A stretch of DNA of 64,000 nucleotides. Origin: an uncultured Candidatus Melainabacteria bacterium (GTDB lineage Bacteria > Cyanobacteriota > Vampirovibrionia > Gastranaerophilales > Gastranaerophilaceae). The notes below the pieces were generated by a model, which ran no database searches, was not told the DNA's origin, and worked only from the letters and a program-made list of their open reading frames with translations. How positions within the stretch are numbered: position 1 is the first letter of the stretch; every line of letters starts with the position of its first letter. Location of the stretch: contig CATKZI010000006.1 of the NCBI GenBank assembly GCA_949841365.1, forward strand, positions 1-64,000. Reading direction: 5' to 3'. Below, in pieces: positions 35,046 to 42,788 of this stretch. The translations under genes were made by a program, and so were the position numbers.

Positions 35046-35315
35046 CTATTTTGCTTGTAATTTGTTTACAGCAAGAGTTAATCTTGATTTTTTTCTTGCA
35101 GCAGTGTTTTTGTGTAAAACACCTTTTGATACAGCTTTGTCACATAATTGGTAAGCTTTTGACATTGCTGCATTTAAAGCTTCTTTATCATCAGCTTTTG
35201 CAAGTTCTAATACTTTCTTAACCGCAGTTTTAATAGATGTTTTGAAAGCTACGTTTCTGACTCTGTTTCTTTCAGCGATTAATACTCTTTTTTTAGCAGA
35301 TTTAATATTTGCCAT
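35046..35315 (-). CDS. rpsT: Ribosomal protein S20
   Basis: An 89-aa protein starting MANIKSAKKRVLIAERNRVRN at 35315, with GAAAGGTG upstream. The ORF is open 26 codons further, but S20 always starts here. SKGVLHKNTAARKKSRLT is the conserved C-terminal block. Monocistronic. Confidence 0.96.
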   Translation of the reverse strand: MANIKSAKKRVLIAERNRVRNVAFKTSIKTAVKKVLELAKADDKEALNAAMSKAYQLCDKAVSKGVLHKNTAARKKSRLTLAVNKLQAK

Positions 35316-35562
35316 TTTGTTATCACCTTTCTTTTTAGCCTGATTAATGACTTCAGGCACATTTGAGGATGTGAGTAATCTCATTTTATACAAAAAATCA
35401 GAAATTGCAATAGTTTTCGCCGATTCTTGTCAAAACCTTTAACTTTTGTAACAGTATTCGTCAGAATTAGTTCTTAAGGATTATATTTTTTACCCGCTTG
35501 TGGTATAAATATTATATAAAAAAGAATTATAGTTATATAATAATTCTAAGAAGGAGGAATAA

Positions 35563-37281
35563 ATGTCAGTAGGACAATTCGTATTTATGTTACACAGCCA
35601 CCTTCCTTACTATAGAAAAGCCGGCATGTGGCCTTTCGGGGAAGAAAACCTTTATGAATGTATGGCAGAAACTTACATTCCGTTATTAAACGCAATTTCA
35701 GAGCTTTACGATGAAGGTATTAAGGCTAAGTTAACAGTCGGTATTACCCCAATTTTGGCTGAACAGCTAAACGATGAACACCTTAAACACGGGTTTGTCG
35801 AATATCTTGATTCCAGAATTGCTAAAGTTTCTAAAGATTTGGAAAGATATCCGGATGAAAAAGTTCCTCACTCTCAACATTTGAAATATCTTGCTAAATA
35901 TTATTTTGACTGGTTTACAAATATCAAAGACTGCTTTATTAACAAATACGGCATGGATTTGATTGCAGCTTTCAAAAAATATCAAGATTTAGGATGTATC
36001 GAAATCACAACATCAGGTGCAACTCACGGATTTTCTCCGCTTTTGGCTACTGATGCAAACTTGAATGCTCAATTCAAAGTGGGTTCTGATACAACAAAAA
36101 GATTATTCGGTAAAAAAGCATGCGGATGCTGGTTACCTGAATGCGCATACAGACAAGGTTACGAATATGTTGGCAAAGACGGTCAAAAGCACTGGAGACC
36201 TGCAATTGAAGTAACTCTTCAAAATAACGATATTGAATACTTCTTTACAGAATCTCACGTAATCGAAGGCGGAAATTCTATCGGAAACAGACGTGTAATC
36301 GGTGTTTACGGAAACATCGAATACATTCCGCTTCCCGAACGCCCTGCAACAGGTTATGACACATATTCAGCTTACTGGCTTCCTGATGCTCAAGTAGCAG
36401 TTATGGGAAGAAACGAAAGAGCAGGATATCAGGTTTGGTCTGCAGCTGACGGTTACCCGGGCGACGGATGTTTTAGAGAATTCCACAGAAAAGACGCAAA
36501 CTCAGGTATGCACTACTGGAGAATTACTTCATCTAAAACAGATTTAGGCGACAAAATGCTTTACGATCCTGTTTTAGCTTTAAATAAAATTAACGAAAAC
36601 TCAGACCACTACACAACTTTAATTTACCACATGCTTAATGATTACAAAAAAGCTACAGGCAAAGAAGGTTTGGTAATGGTATCATTTGATACCGAATTAT
36701 TCGGACACTGGTGGTTTGAAGGTGTTGAATTTATTAAACAGGTTATTAAAAAATTCAATACTTATATTCCTGAAGTTGAAAGAATGACAGCAGGTGAATA
36801 TGTTCATTCTCATCCTCCAAAAGAAGCTATTCAAATTCCTGAAAGCTCTTGGGGACAAGGCGGACATTTCTATGTATGGAACAACCACTTAACAGAATGG
36901 ATGTGGCCAATTATCCATGCCTGCGAAAAACGCATGAGTGCAATTGCGGATAAATATTCGGAAATTCCTGAAGATAAATTGTTACACAGAGCACTTAATC
37001 AATTAGCAAGAGAAAATCTGTTATTGCAAAGTTCTGATTGGCCGTTCCTAATCACAACATGGCAAGCTAAAGATTATGCAACAGACAGATTCAGAGAACA
37101 TGTTGAAAGATTTGAAAAAATCGCGGATATGATTGAAGCAGGTTCTATTGATGACAGTGCGTTAAAAGAAATAGAAAGCATTGACAACTGTTTCCCTGTA
37201 ATTGATTACAGAGTATACCAATCAATAGAAGAAGGAGTTATTCCTCAACAATCTGCAAAACTTGCACCATTATATAACTGA
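35563..37281 (+). CDS. GH57 1,4-alpha-glucan branching enzyme-like
   Basis: A 572-aa cytosolic glycoside hydrolase family 57 protein. FMLHSHLPYYRKAG is GH57 region 1, and TSGATHGFSPLL region 2. GCWLPECAYR contains the catalytic Glu, and VSFDTELFGHWWFEG the Asp acid/base. EWMWPIIHACEKRM lies in the C-terminal helical part. The best-studied relatives of this form are branching enzymes in Thermococcus and Thermus, so a role in glycogen branching is likely. AAGGAGG precedes the ATG. Ends in a terminator; alone. Confidence 0.9.
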   Translation: MSVGQFVFMLHSHLPYYRKAGMWPFGEENLYECMAETYIPLLNAISELYDEGIKAKLTVGITPILAEQLNDEHLKHGFVEYLDSRIAKVSKDLERYPDEKVPHSQHLKYLAKYYFDWFTNIKDCFINKYGMDLIAAFKKYQDLGCIEITTSGATHGFSPLLATDANLNAQFKVGSDTTKRLFGKKACGCWLPECAYRQGYEYVGKDGQKHWRPAIEVTLQNNDIEYFFTESHVIEGGNSIGNRRVIGVYGNIEYIPLPERPATGYDTYSAYWLPDAQVAVMGRNERAGYQVWSAADGYPGDGCFREFHRKDANSGMHYWRITSSKTDLGDKMLYDPVLALNKINENSDHYTTLIYHMLNDYKKATGKEGLVMVSFDTELFGHWWFEGVEFIKQVIKKFNTYIPEVERMTAGEYVHSHPPKEAIQIPESSWGQGGHFYVWNNHLTEWMWPIIHACEKRMSAIADKYSEIPEDKLLHRALNQLARENLLLQSSDWPFLITTWQAKDYATDRFREHVERFEKIADMIEAGSIDDSALKEIESIDNCFPVIDYRVYQSIEEGVIPQQSAKLAPLYN

Positions 37282-37285
37282 TAAT

Positions 37286-37319
37286 AAAAGAGCGGTTTAT
37301 ATAAAAACCGCTCTTTTTT
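37286..37319 (+). terminator. Terminator of the GH57 gene
   Basis: AAAAGAGCGGTTT / AAACCGCTCTTTTTT hairpin with T-run right after the stop codon. Confidence 0.88.
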
Positions 37320-37375
37320 CAAAAAAGTTCTTGCATTTTTTTTTTTAGCATATATAATAAAGAAGTGACCAATAT

Positions 37376-37450
37376 GGGAGCGTAGCTCAGTTTGGTTAGA
37401 GCGCATGCCTGTCACGCATGAGGTCGCGAGTTCGAGCCTCGTCGTTCCCG
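37376..37450 (+). tRNA. trnD: tRNA-Asp (GTC anticodon)
   Basis: A 75-nt cloverleaf. The acceptor GGGAGCG pairs with CGTTCCC (one G-U), the anticodon GTC is at 37411-37413 between GCATGC and GCATG, the T-arm has GAGTTCGAGCCTC, and the discriminator is G, as expected for tRNA-Asp. CCA is not encoded at this copy (AATT follows). The last 16 nt recur at 37620-37635, there followed by CCA. Confidence 0.95.
37435..37450 (+). repeat. Direct repeat, left copy (tRNA-Asp 3' end)
   Basis: AGCCTCGTCGTTCCCG, the 3' end of tRNA-Asp, identical to 37620-37635. The two copies flank a 169-bp insert containing a terminator and GC-rich repeat copy A, an att-like arrangement. Confidence 0.85.
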
Positions 37451-37489
37451 AATTAAAAAGCGGTGGGTTTTCCTACCGCTTTTTAATTT
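37451..37489 (+). terminator. Terminator directly after tRNA-Asp
   Basis: AATTAAAAAGCGGT / ACCGCTTTTTAATTT hairpin starting at the first base after the tRNA. Confidence 0.85.
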
Positions 37490-37520
37490 GAAAATGTTTC
37501 TGAGGCGAGAACATTTAAGT

Positions 37521-37619
37521 TCGAGCGAGGAGCGAGCGGAGTGCGAAGGCTTGACGGCAAAATGGCAAAGCCATTGTAGACGGCAACCGTAGACACATTT
37601 AACGCGAGCGACTCAAGAC
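37521..37619 (+). repeat. GC-rich 3'-end repeat, copy A (after tRNA-Asp)
   Basis: Plus orientation, same as the tRNA: TCGAGCGAGGAGCGAGCGG, GTGCGAAGGCTTGACGGC, AATGGC-AAA-GCCATT hairpin, GACGGCAACCGTAGAC, TTTAACGCGAGCGACTCAAGAC. Block order matches copies B and C. This is the main content of the 317-bp gene-free stretch 37451-37767, together with two terminators and the second tRNA-end copy. Confidence 0.75.
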
Positions 37620-37635
37620 AGCCTCGTCGTTCCCG
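37620..37635 (+). repeat. Direct repeat, right copy (displaced tRNA-Asp end)
   Basis: Identical 16-bp copy of the tRNA-Asp 3' end, followed by CCA (37636-37638) and then its own terminator. Confidence 0.85.
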
Positions 37636-37643
37636 CCATTATT

Positions 37644-37667
37644 AGAGGGTTTTAAACCCTCTTTTTT
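37644..37667 (+). terminator. Second terminator beyond the displaced tRNA end
   Basis: AGAGGGTTTTAAACCCTCTTTTTT. It may be the original terminator of tRNA-Asp before the repeat was inserted. Confidence 0.75.
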
Positions 37668-37767
37668 AATGCTAAAAATTATCAATAAAAATCAATCATT
37701 AACTTGATTTATTATCTGCCTCAAAAATGTATATTTAAAATGTAAAACAATAGTGAGGTATTTTATT

Positions 37768-37953
37768 ATGAAATGGATTATTATTTTACTTGTAGTGGCA
37801 GCAGGAGTTTGGGCTTACTTAAATGTTGATTTTGCAAACCTCGGGGCAGATGCTCAAAGTAAACTCAGAGAAGAAAAAACAATGAAAGTATTCTTTGATG
37901 CTGACAAACAAAACAAAGATGAAACTCAACAAACTATTCAAGAAAATTTCTAA
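37768..37953 (+). CDS. Small single-span membrane protein
   Basis: A 61-aa protein from the ATG at 37768; the GTGAGG just upstream is the ribosome binding site, not the start. The N-terminus (MKWIIILLVVAAGVWAYLNV) is one membrane segment or uncleaved signal, followed by a charged tail (KTMKVFFDADKQNKDE). Function unknown. Ends in a terminator. Confidence 0.6.
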   Translation: MKWIIILLVVAAGVWAYLNVDFANLGADAQSKLREEKTMKVFFDADKQNKDETQQTIQENF

Positions 37954-37957
37954 AAAG

Positions 37958-37984
37958 AAAAGACCGATTTTATATCGGTCTTTT
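37958..37984 (+). terminator. Terminator of the small membrane protein gene
   Basis: AAAAGACCGAT / ATCGGTCTTTT hairpin with T-run. Confidence 0.85.
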
Positions 37985-37991
37985 TTAATAT

Positions 37992-38062
37992 TATTCCTAT
38001 CCTAAATGTTTTTCCTATTATTTTCTAAGTTTTCCTAATTCTTTCCTATTGATTTTCTAACT
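37992..38062. repeat. Cluster of short TTCCTA / TTTTCTAA repeats
   Basis: About 70 bp holding four copies of TTCCTA plus one CTATCCTAA and two copies of TTTTCTAA (in ATTCCTATCCTAA, TTTTTCCTATTA, TTTTCCTAATT, CTTTCCTATTG), spaced about 10-20 bp, on the pyrimidine strand. They end at the stop codon of the minus-strand 58-aa ORF. Meaning unknown; a protein-binding array or a decayed tandem repeat is possible. Confidence 0.5.
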
Positions 38063-38237
38063 AAGCGATGAAGTTTGTTCCAAACCTGCTTGCTCCGTGG
38101 AAGAACGATTGCTTCATCATATCCACTAATGTTTTCTTAATAACGTGTTTTCCGTTTAAATCTACTGCATTAAGTGCGTCTGATGTTTGTTTGTATGTAT
38201 CTGTTACAGTGTTTGAAAATAATAAAGTTGATGCCAT
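38061..38237 (-). CDS. Small unknown protein, 58 aa
   Basis: Minus-strand ORF starting MASTLLFSNTVTDTYKQTSD and continuing ALNAVDLNGKHVIKKTLVDM with the tail GASRFGTNFIA. Good codon use, soluble, with regular helix patterning. A purine-rich AGAGAGAAAAAG lies upstream as a weak ribosome binding site. The overlapping plus-strand ORF there is compositionally poor. Divergent from the 173-aa gene. Function unknown. Confidence 0.5.
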   Translation of the reverse strand: MASTLLFSNTVTDTYKQTSDALNAVDLNGKHVIKKTLVDMMKQSFFHGASRFGTNFIA

Positions 38238-38294
38238 TTTCTTTTTCTCTCTCTTATCTCTTACTCTTATATAAAAAATTTTTATAAAAAATTA

Positions 38295-38322
38295 TTGACT
38301 TTTTATATTCAATTTATATAAA
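38295..38322 (+). promoter_or_regulatory. Promoter of the 173-aa acidic protein gene
   Basis: TTGACT (38295-38300), 16-bp spacer, TATAAA (38317-38322) in very AT-rich sequence, about 80 bp upstream of the ATG. Confidence 0.6.
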
Positions 38323-38403
38323 TTTTGTTACATTACTTCACAATTACTAAAGATTTTAACTTTAACTGCCGTTATTTTAGAGGTATAAGAAAGGAGAATT
38401 ATA

Positions 38404-38925
38404 ATGGCAGATTCAATGAGTGTAGGGAGCGCTACAACACCAAAAGTTGATACTACGAAGTGGAAAAAACTTACTCCGCAAGAGATTATAAAAGAAGAAA
38501 GCAAGGGCGAAGAAATACCTGCTGAGATTATTGCGTGGGCACAGCAAATGGCAGCTATTGCAAAAATCCCCGATAATGTGACCTATGAGCAGGTTGACGG
38601 AGATGTAGGACTTGATGCACTTGCAAAACTTGGAATTGATGAAGAAAATCCTGTTGGTGTACAGAGTGACAATGCTTTGCCGCCTGACAAAACAGAAGAA
38701 CCCGGAGCTGTTAAAGATGTTGCTCAAGATGCAGAGGTTGGAGACGAAAATGATGAAAACATCTTTATGAATCCACCCGTACCCGGACAAGCATCAGATA
38801 AAAAACCTGCTGAAGGTGAAGAGGTTGATGAACCTGATAAAGAACTCGGACTTGCCGATACGAAAATTACAACTGACCCTGAAGAAATCAGAAAACGTAA
38901 AGAAAGAAAAGGATTACCTCAATGA
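38404..38925 (+). CDS. Unknown acidic protein
   Basis: A 173-aa protein with AAGGAG before the ATG. The first 65 residues (KKLTPQEIIKEESKG, IIAWAQQMAAIAK) look helical. The rest is acidic and Pro-rich, probably disordered (DENDENIFMNPPVPG, EEVDEPDKELG), ending in a basic stretch (RKRKERKGLPQ). No family recognised and no signal peptide. Its 3' end overlaps the convergent rpe by 12 bp. Confidence 0.6.
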   Translation: MADSMSVGSATTPKVDTTKWKKLTPQEIIKEESKGEEIPAEIIAWAQQMAAIAKIPDNVTYEQVDGDVGLDALAKLGIDEENPVGVQSDNALPPDKTEEPGAVKDVAQDAEVGDENDENIFMNPPVPGQASDKKPAEGEEVDEPDKELGLADTKITTDPEEIRKRKERKGLPQ

Positions 38926-39537
38926 GGCAATAGCTGATTTTATATCAGCAGACTTATAAATATAATTACCCGCCACTAAAGAATTTGCACCGTAAGACGT
39001 GCAAATTCTTGCTGTTTCTGCATTTATTCCGCCGTCAACCTGAATAATAAGATTATCTTGCGCTTTTGCTTTTATCGCAGGAATTTTTTCCGCGCAATCC
39101 TGCATAAATTTCTGTCCGCCAAATCCCGGTTCTACAGTCATTACAAGAACCATATCCAAATTTTCAAGATATGGAAAAACAACTTCTGCAGGAGTTTTAG
39201 GCTTGATAGACATGCCTGCTTTTATACCAAAAGATTTTATCAGTCTTATAACAGCATTTACGTCACTTACCGCCTCAAAATGAAAAGTAATAATGTCTGC
39301 CCCAGCATGCGCAAAAGCTTCAATATATTTTTCGGGATTTTCAATCATTAAATGAACATCCAAAGGCATATCGGTAACTTTTCTGATTGATGCCACAACA
39401 GGTACACCGATTGTAATATTAGGCACAAAATGTCCGTCCATAACATCAATATGCAGCCAATCGGCAGTTTCGACAGCTTTTATATCACGTTCCAAATTTG
39501 CAAAGTCAGCAGAAAGAATTGACGGTGAGATTATCAT
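38914..39537 (-). CDS. rpe: Ribulose-phosphate 3-epimerase
   Basis: A 207-aa TIM barrel of the pentose phosphate pathway. PSILSADFANLERD, HIDVMDGHFVPNIT, DVHLMIENP, MTVEPGFGGQKF and VDGGINAETA are diagnostic, with the metal-binding Asp and His visible. The ATG at 39537 overlaps the rnc stop (ATGA). Last gene of pyrH-frr-cdsA-rnc-rpe. Confidence 0.96.
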   Translation of the reverse strand: MIISPSILSADFANLERDIKAVETADWLHIDVMDGHFVPNITIGVPVVASIRKVTDMPLDVHLMIENPEKYIEAFAHAGADIITFHFEAVSDVNAVIRLIKSFGIKAGMSIKPKTPAEVVFPYLENLDMVLVMTVEPGFGGQKFMQDCAEKIPAIKAKAQDNLIIQVDGGINAETARICTSYGANSLVAGNYIYKSADIKSAIASLR

Positions 39538-40220
39538 TTTAAAGCCCCCAAAATTTGACATGCTTCATAAGCGGCATGCTGTTCGGCTTCTTTTTTTGAT
39601 TTTCCAATACCGAATGCCACAACTTTGTTTTGATAAGATACAGAAACCTTAAATGTTCTATTATGCGCAGGGCCTGTTTCTTCAACCAATTTATATACAG
39701 GAGTTTGTTTATCAACAGACTGAGTAAATTCCTGCAATAAAGCCTTTGCGTTATATTTTTCAAAATTAGCATCCACTGCTTCAATATATGGAGTTAAAAC
39801 TTTTTCCAAAAAAGGTTTTAACTGTTCTAATTTACCGTCAAGATAAAACGCACCCAAAACAGCTTCAAATGCGCAGGCACAAACTGATTCAATTTTTGCA
39901 AGTCCCTGTTTTTCCTCATGTTTTGCAAGTATAATCAACTCACACAACCCGATTTCCTGCGCAATCTTAAAAAGTGTATTATCCGAAACAACAATTGAGC
40001 GAATTTTTGATAATTCACCTTCTGCATACTGCGGATATTTTTTATAAAGGATTTCCGATGTAACAAGTTTTAAAACTGCATCACCCAAAAATTCAAAACG
40101 TTCATAGTTTTTATCATAAGGAAGATTATTTTCCTGAGTGTAAGAAGGATGCGTCAAAGCGCATTCAAATAAATCGGAATTATTGATTGTTATTCCGTAA
40201 ATTTCCTCCAACTTTTTCAT
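39534..40220 (-). CDS. rnc: Ribonuclease III
   Basis: A 228-aa double-strand-specific RNase. The catalytic signature NYERFEFLGDAVLKL and the second acidic site FEAVLGAFYLD are clear, followed by a C-terminal dsRNA-binding domain (ALLQEFTQS...KSKKEAEQHAAYEA). One base separates it from cdsA upstream, and it overlaps rpe. Confidence 0.96.
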   Translation of the reverse strand: MKKLEEIYGITINNSDLFECALTHPSYTQENNLPYDKNYERFEFLGDAVLKLVTSEILYKKYPQYAEGELSKIRSIVVSDNTLFKIAQEIGLCELIILAKHEEKQGLAKIESVCACAFEAVLGAFYLDGKLEQLKPFLEKVLTPYIEAVDANFEKYNAKALLQEFTQSVDKQTPVYKLVEETGPAHNRTFKVSVSYQNKVVAFGIGKSKKEAEQHAAYEACQILGALK

Positions 40221-41075
40221 TTAAAATAATCCTTTAAAAAATTCAACTATATCATTTGAAAAAACAAAATATTTACAGAAATAATACATTACGGGAATTG
40301 TAAAAACAAAACTGTCTGTTCTGTCCAAAAATCCGCCATGACCCGGAAGTGAATTTCCCGAATCTTTAACCCCTGCATCGCGTTTGATTAATGATTCACA
40401 TAAATCACCGATTTGGGCAAATATTGTACATAAAAGTCCTGCAATTGCTGATAAATACCATTCTGTCCCAAGTACACATCCGACAACAACTGCGCCGAAA
40501 ACTGCACAAATCATTCCGCCTACAGAACCTTCAATAGTTTTATTAGGGCTCACAACAGGAGCAAGCTTATGTTTTCCAAACTTTGTTCCAGCATAGTAAC
40601 ATCCTACATCAGTTAAAAGAACCGCTGTAAACATCATTACAACAAAGCCCAATCCATCATTATATTGCACAGAGTGCATTTCTCTCAATAATTGTAATTG
40701 AAGCGGGAAATAAGCACAATAAACAAAGCCCAAAATCGTAGTTGCGACATTTGCAATGTATGGCTGTCGCCCTCTGAACAAAACCCACAAGAAAGCTGCG
40801 AATGAACACGCAGTCAAAGCACCTGCAACAAAATCGGTTCTGCCGAAATAAGTTATCAAAGCAAGAATAGCCCCTGATATAAGGATAATTTTAAGGCTCG
40901 GATAAAAACCTTTGTGTTCAAGAATTTTCACATATTCTTTTGAAGCAAAAAATATAACCAATGCCAGTAATAACAAAAGCGGTATACCACCGAGCATAAT
41001 ACAGCCCATGGTAATCGTTCCCATTATAAATCCTGTCAGCATTCTTGTTGCGTTTTTATTCAAGCCTATATCCAT
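40221..41075 (-). CDS. cdsA: Phosphatidate cytidylyltransferase
   Basis: A 284-aa integral membrane enzyme making CDP-diacylglycerol for phospholipids. About eight membrane segments. The C-terminal signature appears as KRDAGVKDSGNSLPGHGGFLDRTDSF, interrupted here only for length, and is complete with both key Asp. VSPNKTIEGSVGG is also conserved. Overlaps frr by one base (TAATG). Confidence 0.94.
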   Translation of the reverse strand: MDIGLNKNATRMLTGFIMGTITMGCIMLGGIPLLLLLALVIFFASKEYVKILEHKGFYPSLKIILISGAILALITYFGRTDFVAGALTACSFAAFLWVLFRGRQPYIANVATTILGFVYCAYFPLQLQLLREMHSVQYNDGLGFVVMMFTAVLLTDVGCYYAGTKFGKHKLAPVVSPNKTIEGSVGGMICAVFGAVVVGCVLGTEWYLSAIAGLLCTIFAQIGDLCESLIKRDAGVKDSGNSLPGHGGFLDRTDSFVFTIPVMYYFCKYFVFSNDIVEFFKGLF

Positions 41076-41641
41076 TATACGGTCATAACCTCTTTTTCTT
41101 TATCTGTAACGTCTTTATCGATAATACCTGTATATTTATCAGTCAATTTTTGAATTTTATCTTGATTATCTTTTACAGCATCTTCAGGAAGATTTTCTGC
41201 TTTTTCAAGTTTTTTCAAATCATCAACCATATCACGGCGAACATTTCTGATAGCAATTTTTGCATCTTCGCCTAATTTTTTAACTTCCTTAGCAGTTTCA
41301 CGTCTTCTTTCTTCTGTCAAAGGCGGGAACGGAAGTCTGATACAAATACCGTCACTGTTTGGAGTAATACCGATTTCAGCTTTGATAATAGCTTTTTCAA
41401 TATCTTTCAAAATAGTTTTGTCATAAGGTGTAATAACAAGAGTTGTACCGTCTTGAACAGTAACCTGTGACATTTGTCTTAAAGGTGTCGGAGCACCGTA
41501 ATATTCAACAATAACTTTATCCAAAATCATAGGATTAGCTCTGCCCGAACGGATTGAACCAAATTCTCTGTGGAGCTGGTTAATTGCTTTTTCCATTTTT
41601 TCTTCGCCAAATAAAAATAATTCATCTAATGCTTCAGACAT
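41075..41641 (-). CDS. frr: Ribosome recycling factor
   Basis: A 188-aa protein splitting post-termination ribosomes with EF-G. GSIRSGRANPMILDKVIVEYYG (split across the hinge), LVITPYDKT, LPFPPLTEERRRE and IRNVRRD are diagnostic. Start at MSEALDELF (41641) with TTAAGGAG upstream; the ORF continues 27 codons into pyrH's end. Follows pyrH by 10 bp in the usual order. Confidence 0.96.
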   Translation of the reverse strand: MSEALDELFLFGEEKMEKAINQLHREFGSIRSGRANPMILDKVIVEYYGAPTPLRQMSQVTVQDGTTLVITPYDKTILKDIEKAIIKAEIGITPNSDGICIRLPFPPLTEERRRETAKEVKKLGEDAKIAIRNVRRDMVDDLKKLEKAENLPEDAVKDNQDKIQKLTDKYTGIIDKDVTDKEKEVMTV

Positions 41642-41651
41642 TTTTATCTCC

Positions 41652-42362
41652 TTAATTAATATATGTACCAATTTCTTTACCTTGCAGAATATCTGTAATT
41701 GCATCTTCTGCCTCAAAGTCAAATACGACGATTGGAATATTATTTTGTTTACACAAAGTACATGCCGAAGTGTCCATGACCTTCAAACCGTTAATAATAA
41801 TATCGTCATATTTAATTCTGTCTAATTTTTTCGCATCGGGATTAGTTTTCGGATCATCCGTATAAACCCCGTCAACTCCGTTTTTCGCCATAAGCATGGC
41901 TTCTGCGTTGATTTCAGAAGCTCTCAATGCAGCTGCCGTATCAGTTGTAAAGAACGGGTTTCCTGTCCCTGCCGCAAAAATAACAACTCTGCCTTTTTCA
42001 AGATGTCTGATTGCTCTGTGTCTGATATAAGGTTCGGCAATCTGGTTCATTGCAATTGCACTTTGAACTCTGCATGGTATTTTCATTTGATTTAATGCAC
42101 TTTGCAAAGCAATTGCATTCATAACGGTTGCAAGCATTCCGACATAATCACCTGAAGCTTGATCCATGCCAAGTTTTGCACTGTTTTTCATGCCTCTGAA
42201 TATGTTTCCGCCTCCGACAACAACAGCAACTTCAGCACCGAGTTCACGAGCTTTTTGAATCTCGCCCGCAATCATTTTCACAGGGTTTTGGTCGATACCA
42301 AACTGTTGCTCTCCCAATAAAGCTTCACCGCTAATCTTTAACAAAATTCTTTTATATTTCAT
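41652..42362 (-). CDS. pyrH: UMP kinase
   Basis: A 236-aa amino-acid-kinase-fold enzyme. Phosphorylates UMP to UDP. KRILLKISGEALLG, VVVGGGNIFRG, VFAAGTGNPFFTTDTAAALRA (within FIFAAGTGNPF-type region) and KNGVDGVYTDDP are diagnostic. GAGAAGG precedes the ATG. First gene of the five-gene operon. Confidence 0.96.
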   Translation of the reverse strand: MKYKRILLKISGEALLGEQQFGIDQNPVKMIAGEIQKARELGAEVAVVVGGGNIFRGMKNSAKLGMDQASGDYVGMLATVMNAIALQSALNQMKIPCRVQSAIAMNQIAEPYIRHRAIRHLEKGRVVIFAAGTGNPFFTTDTAAALRASEINAEAMLMAKNGVDGVYTDDPKTNPDAKKLDRIKYDDIIINGLKVMDTSACTLCKQNNIPIVVFDFEAEDAITDILQGKEIGTYIN

Positions 42363-42576
42363 AGGATACCTTCTCTTTGCATTAATAATATCTTAAACCG
42401 TCCATTAAAGCAACAGGGCATTTTATTAAGTTTTGTTAACTTTTAAAATCCTCGTGTATCAATAGTTTTTGGGATTTGTATATATTTTATAGATAAATTT
42501 TAGCACTTTTTTACATAAAAAAGTTTTTATTAAAATATAGACGATTTTCAAAAAACAAAAGAAAAGGAGAATATAC

Positions 42577-42765
42577 ATGGCACGAGTATTGATTTCTATG
42601 CCCGAAGAATTTTTGCAAAGAATTGACCAGGTTGCGGATGGTGAAAATCGTTCACGCAGTGAACTAATCAGAGAGGCACTGCGAACCTACATTTACAAAC
42701 AAAAAGTCAGGGAATCCACAGCATCCGCAAGAAATGCAGAATTATTGGAATCACTTTTAGAATAG
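42577..42765 (+). CDS. Ribbon-helix-helix (CopG-like) DNA-binding protein
   Basis: A 62-aa protein with the ribbon ARVLISMPEEFLQRID, then helix-turn-helix NRSRSELIREALRTYI, typical of CopG/MetJ-type regulators that bind operators as dimers. AAAAGGAG precedes the ATG. No toxin gene adjoins, so a stand-alone regulator is more likely than an antitoxin. Confidence 0.88.
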   Translation: MARVLISMPEEFLQRIDQVADGENRSRSELIREALRTYIYKQKVRESTASARNAELLESLLE

Positions 42766-42788
42766 ACCGCATAAGCGGTCTATTTTTG
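42762..42788. terminator. Bidirectional terminator
   Basis: ATAGACCGCTTATGCGGTCTAT hairpin, with T-run, between the CopG-like gene and the convergent prepilin 3. It overlaps both stop codons. Confidence 0.8.

Noticed and set aside
37451-37767. A full integrative element at tRNA-Asp
   Set aside because: The insert between the 16-bp repeats is only 169 bp and holds no integrase or other gene; at most it is a minimal or non-autonomous element.
38068-38274. 68-aa plus-strand ORF
   Set aside because: Phe/Leu/Ser-rich shadow without a ribosome binding site; the opposite-strand 58-aa ORF has better protein-like composition.
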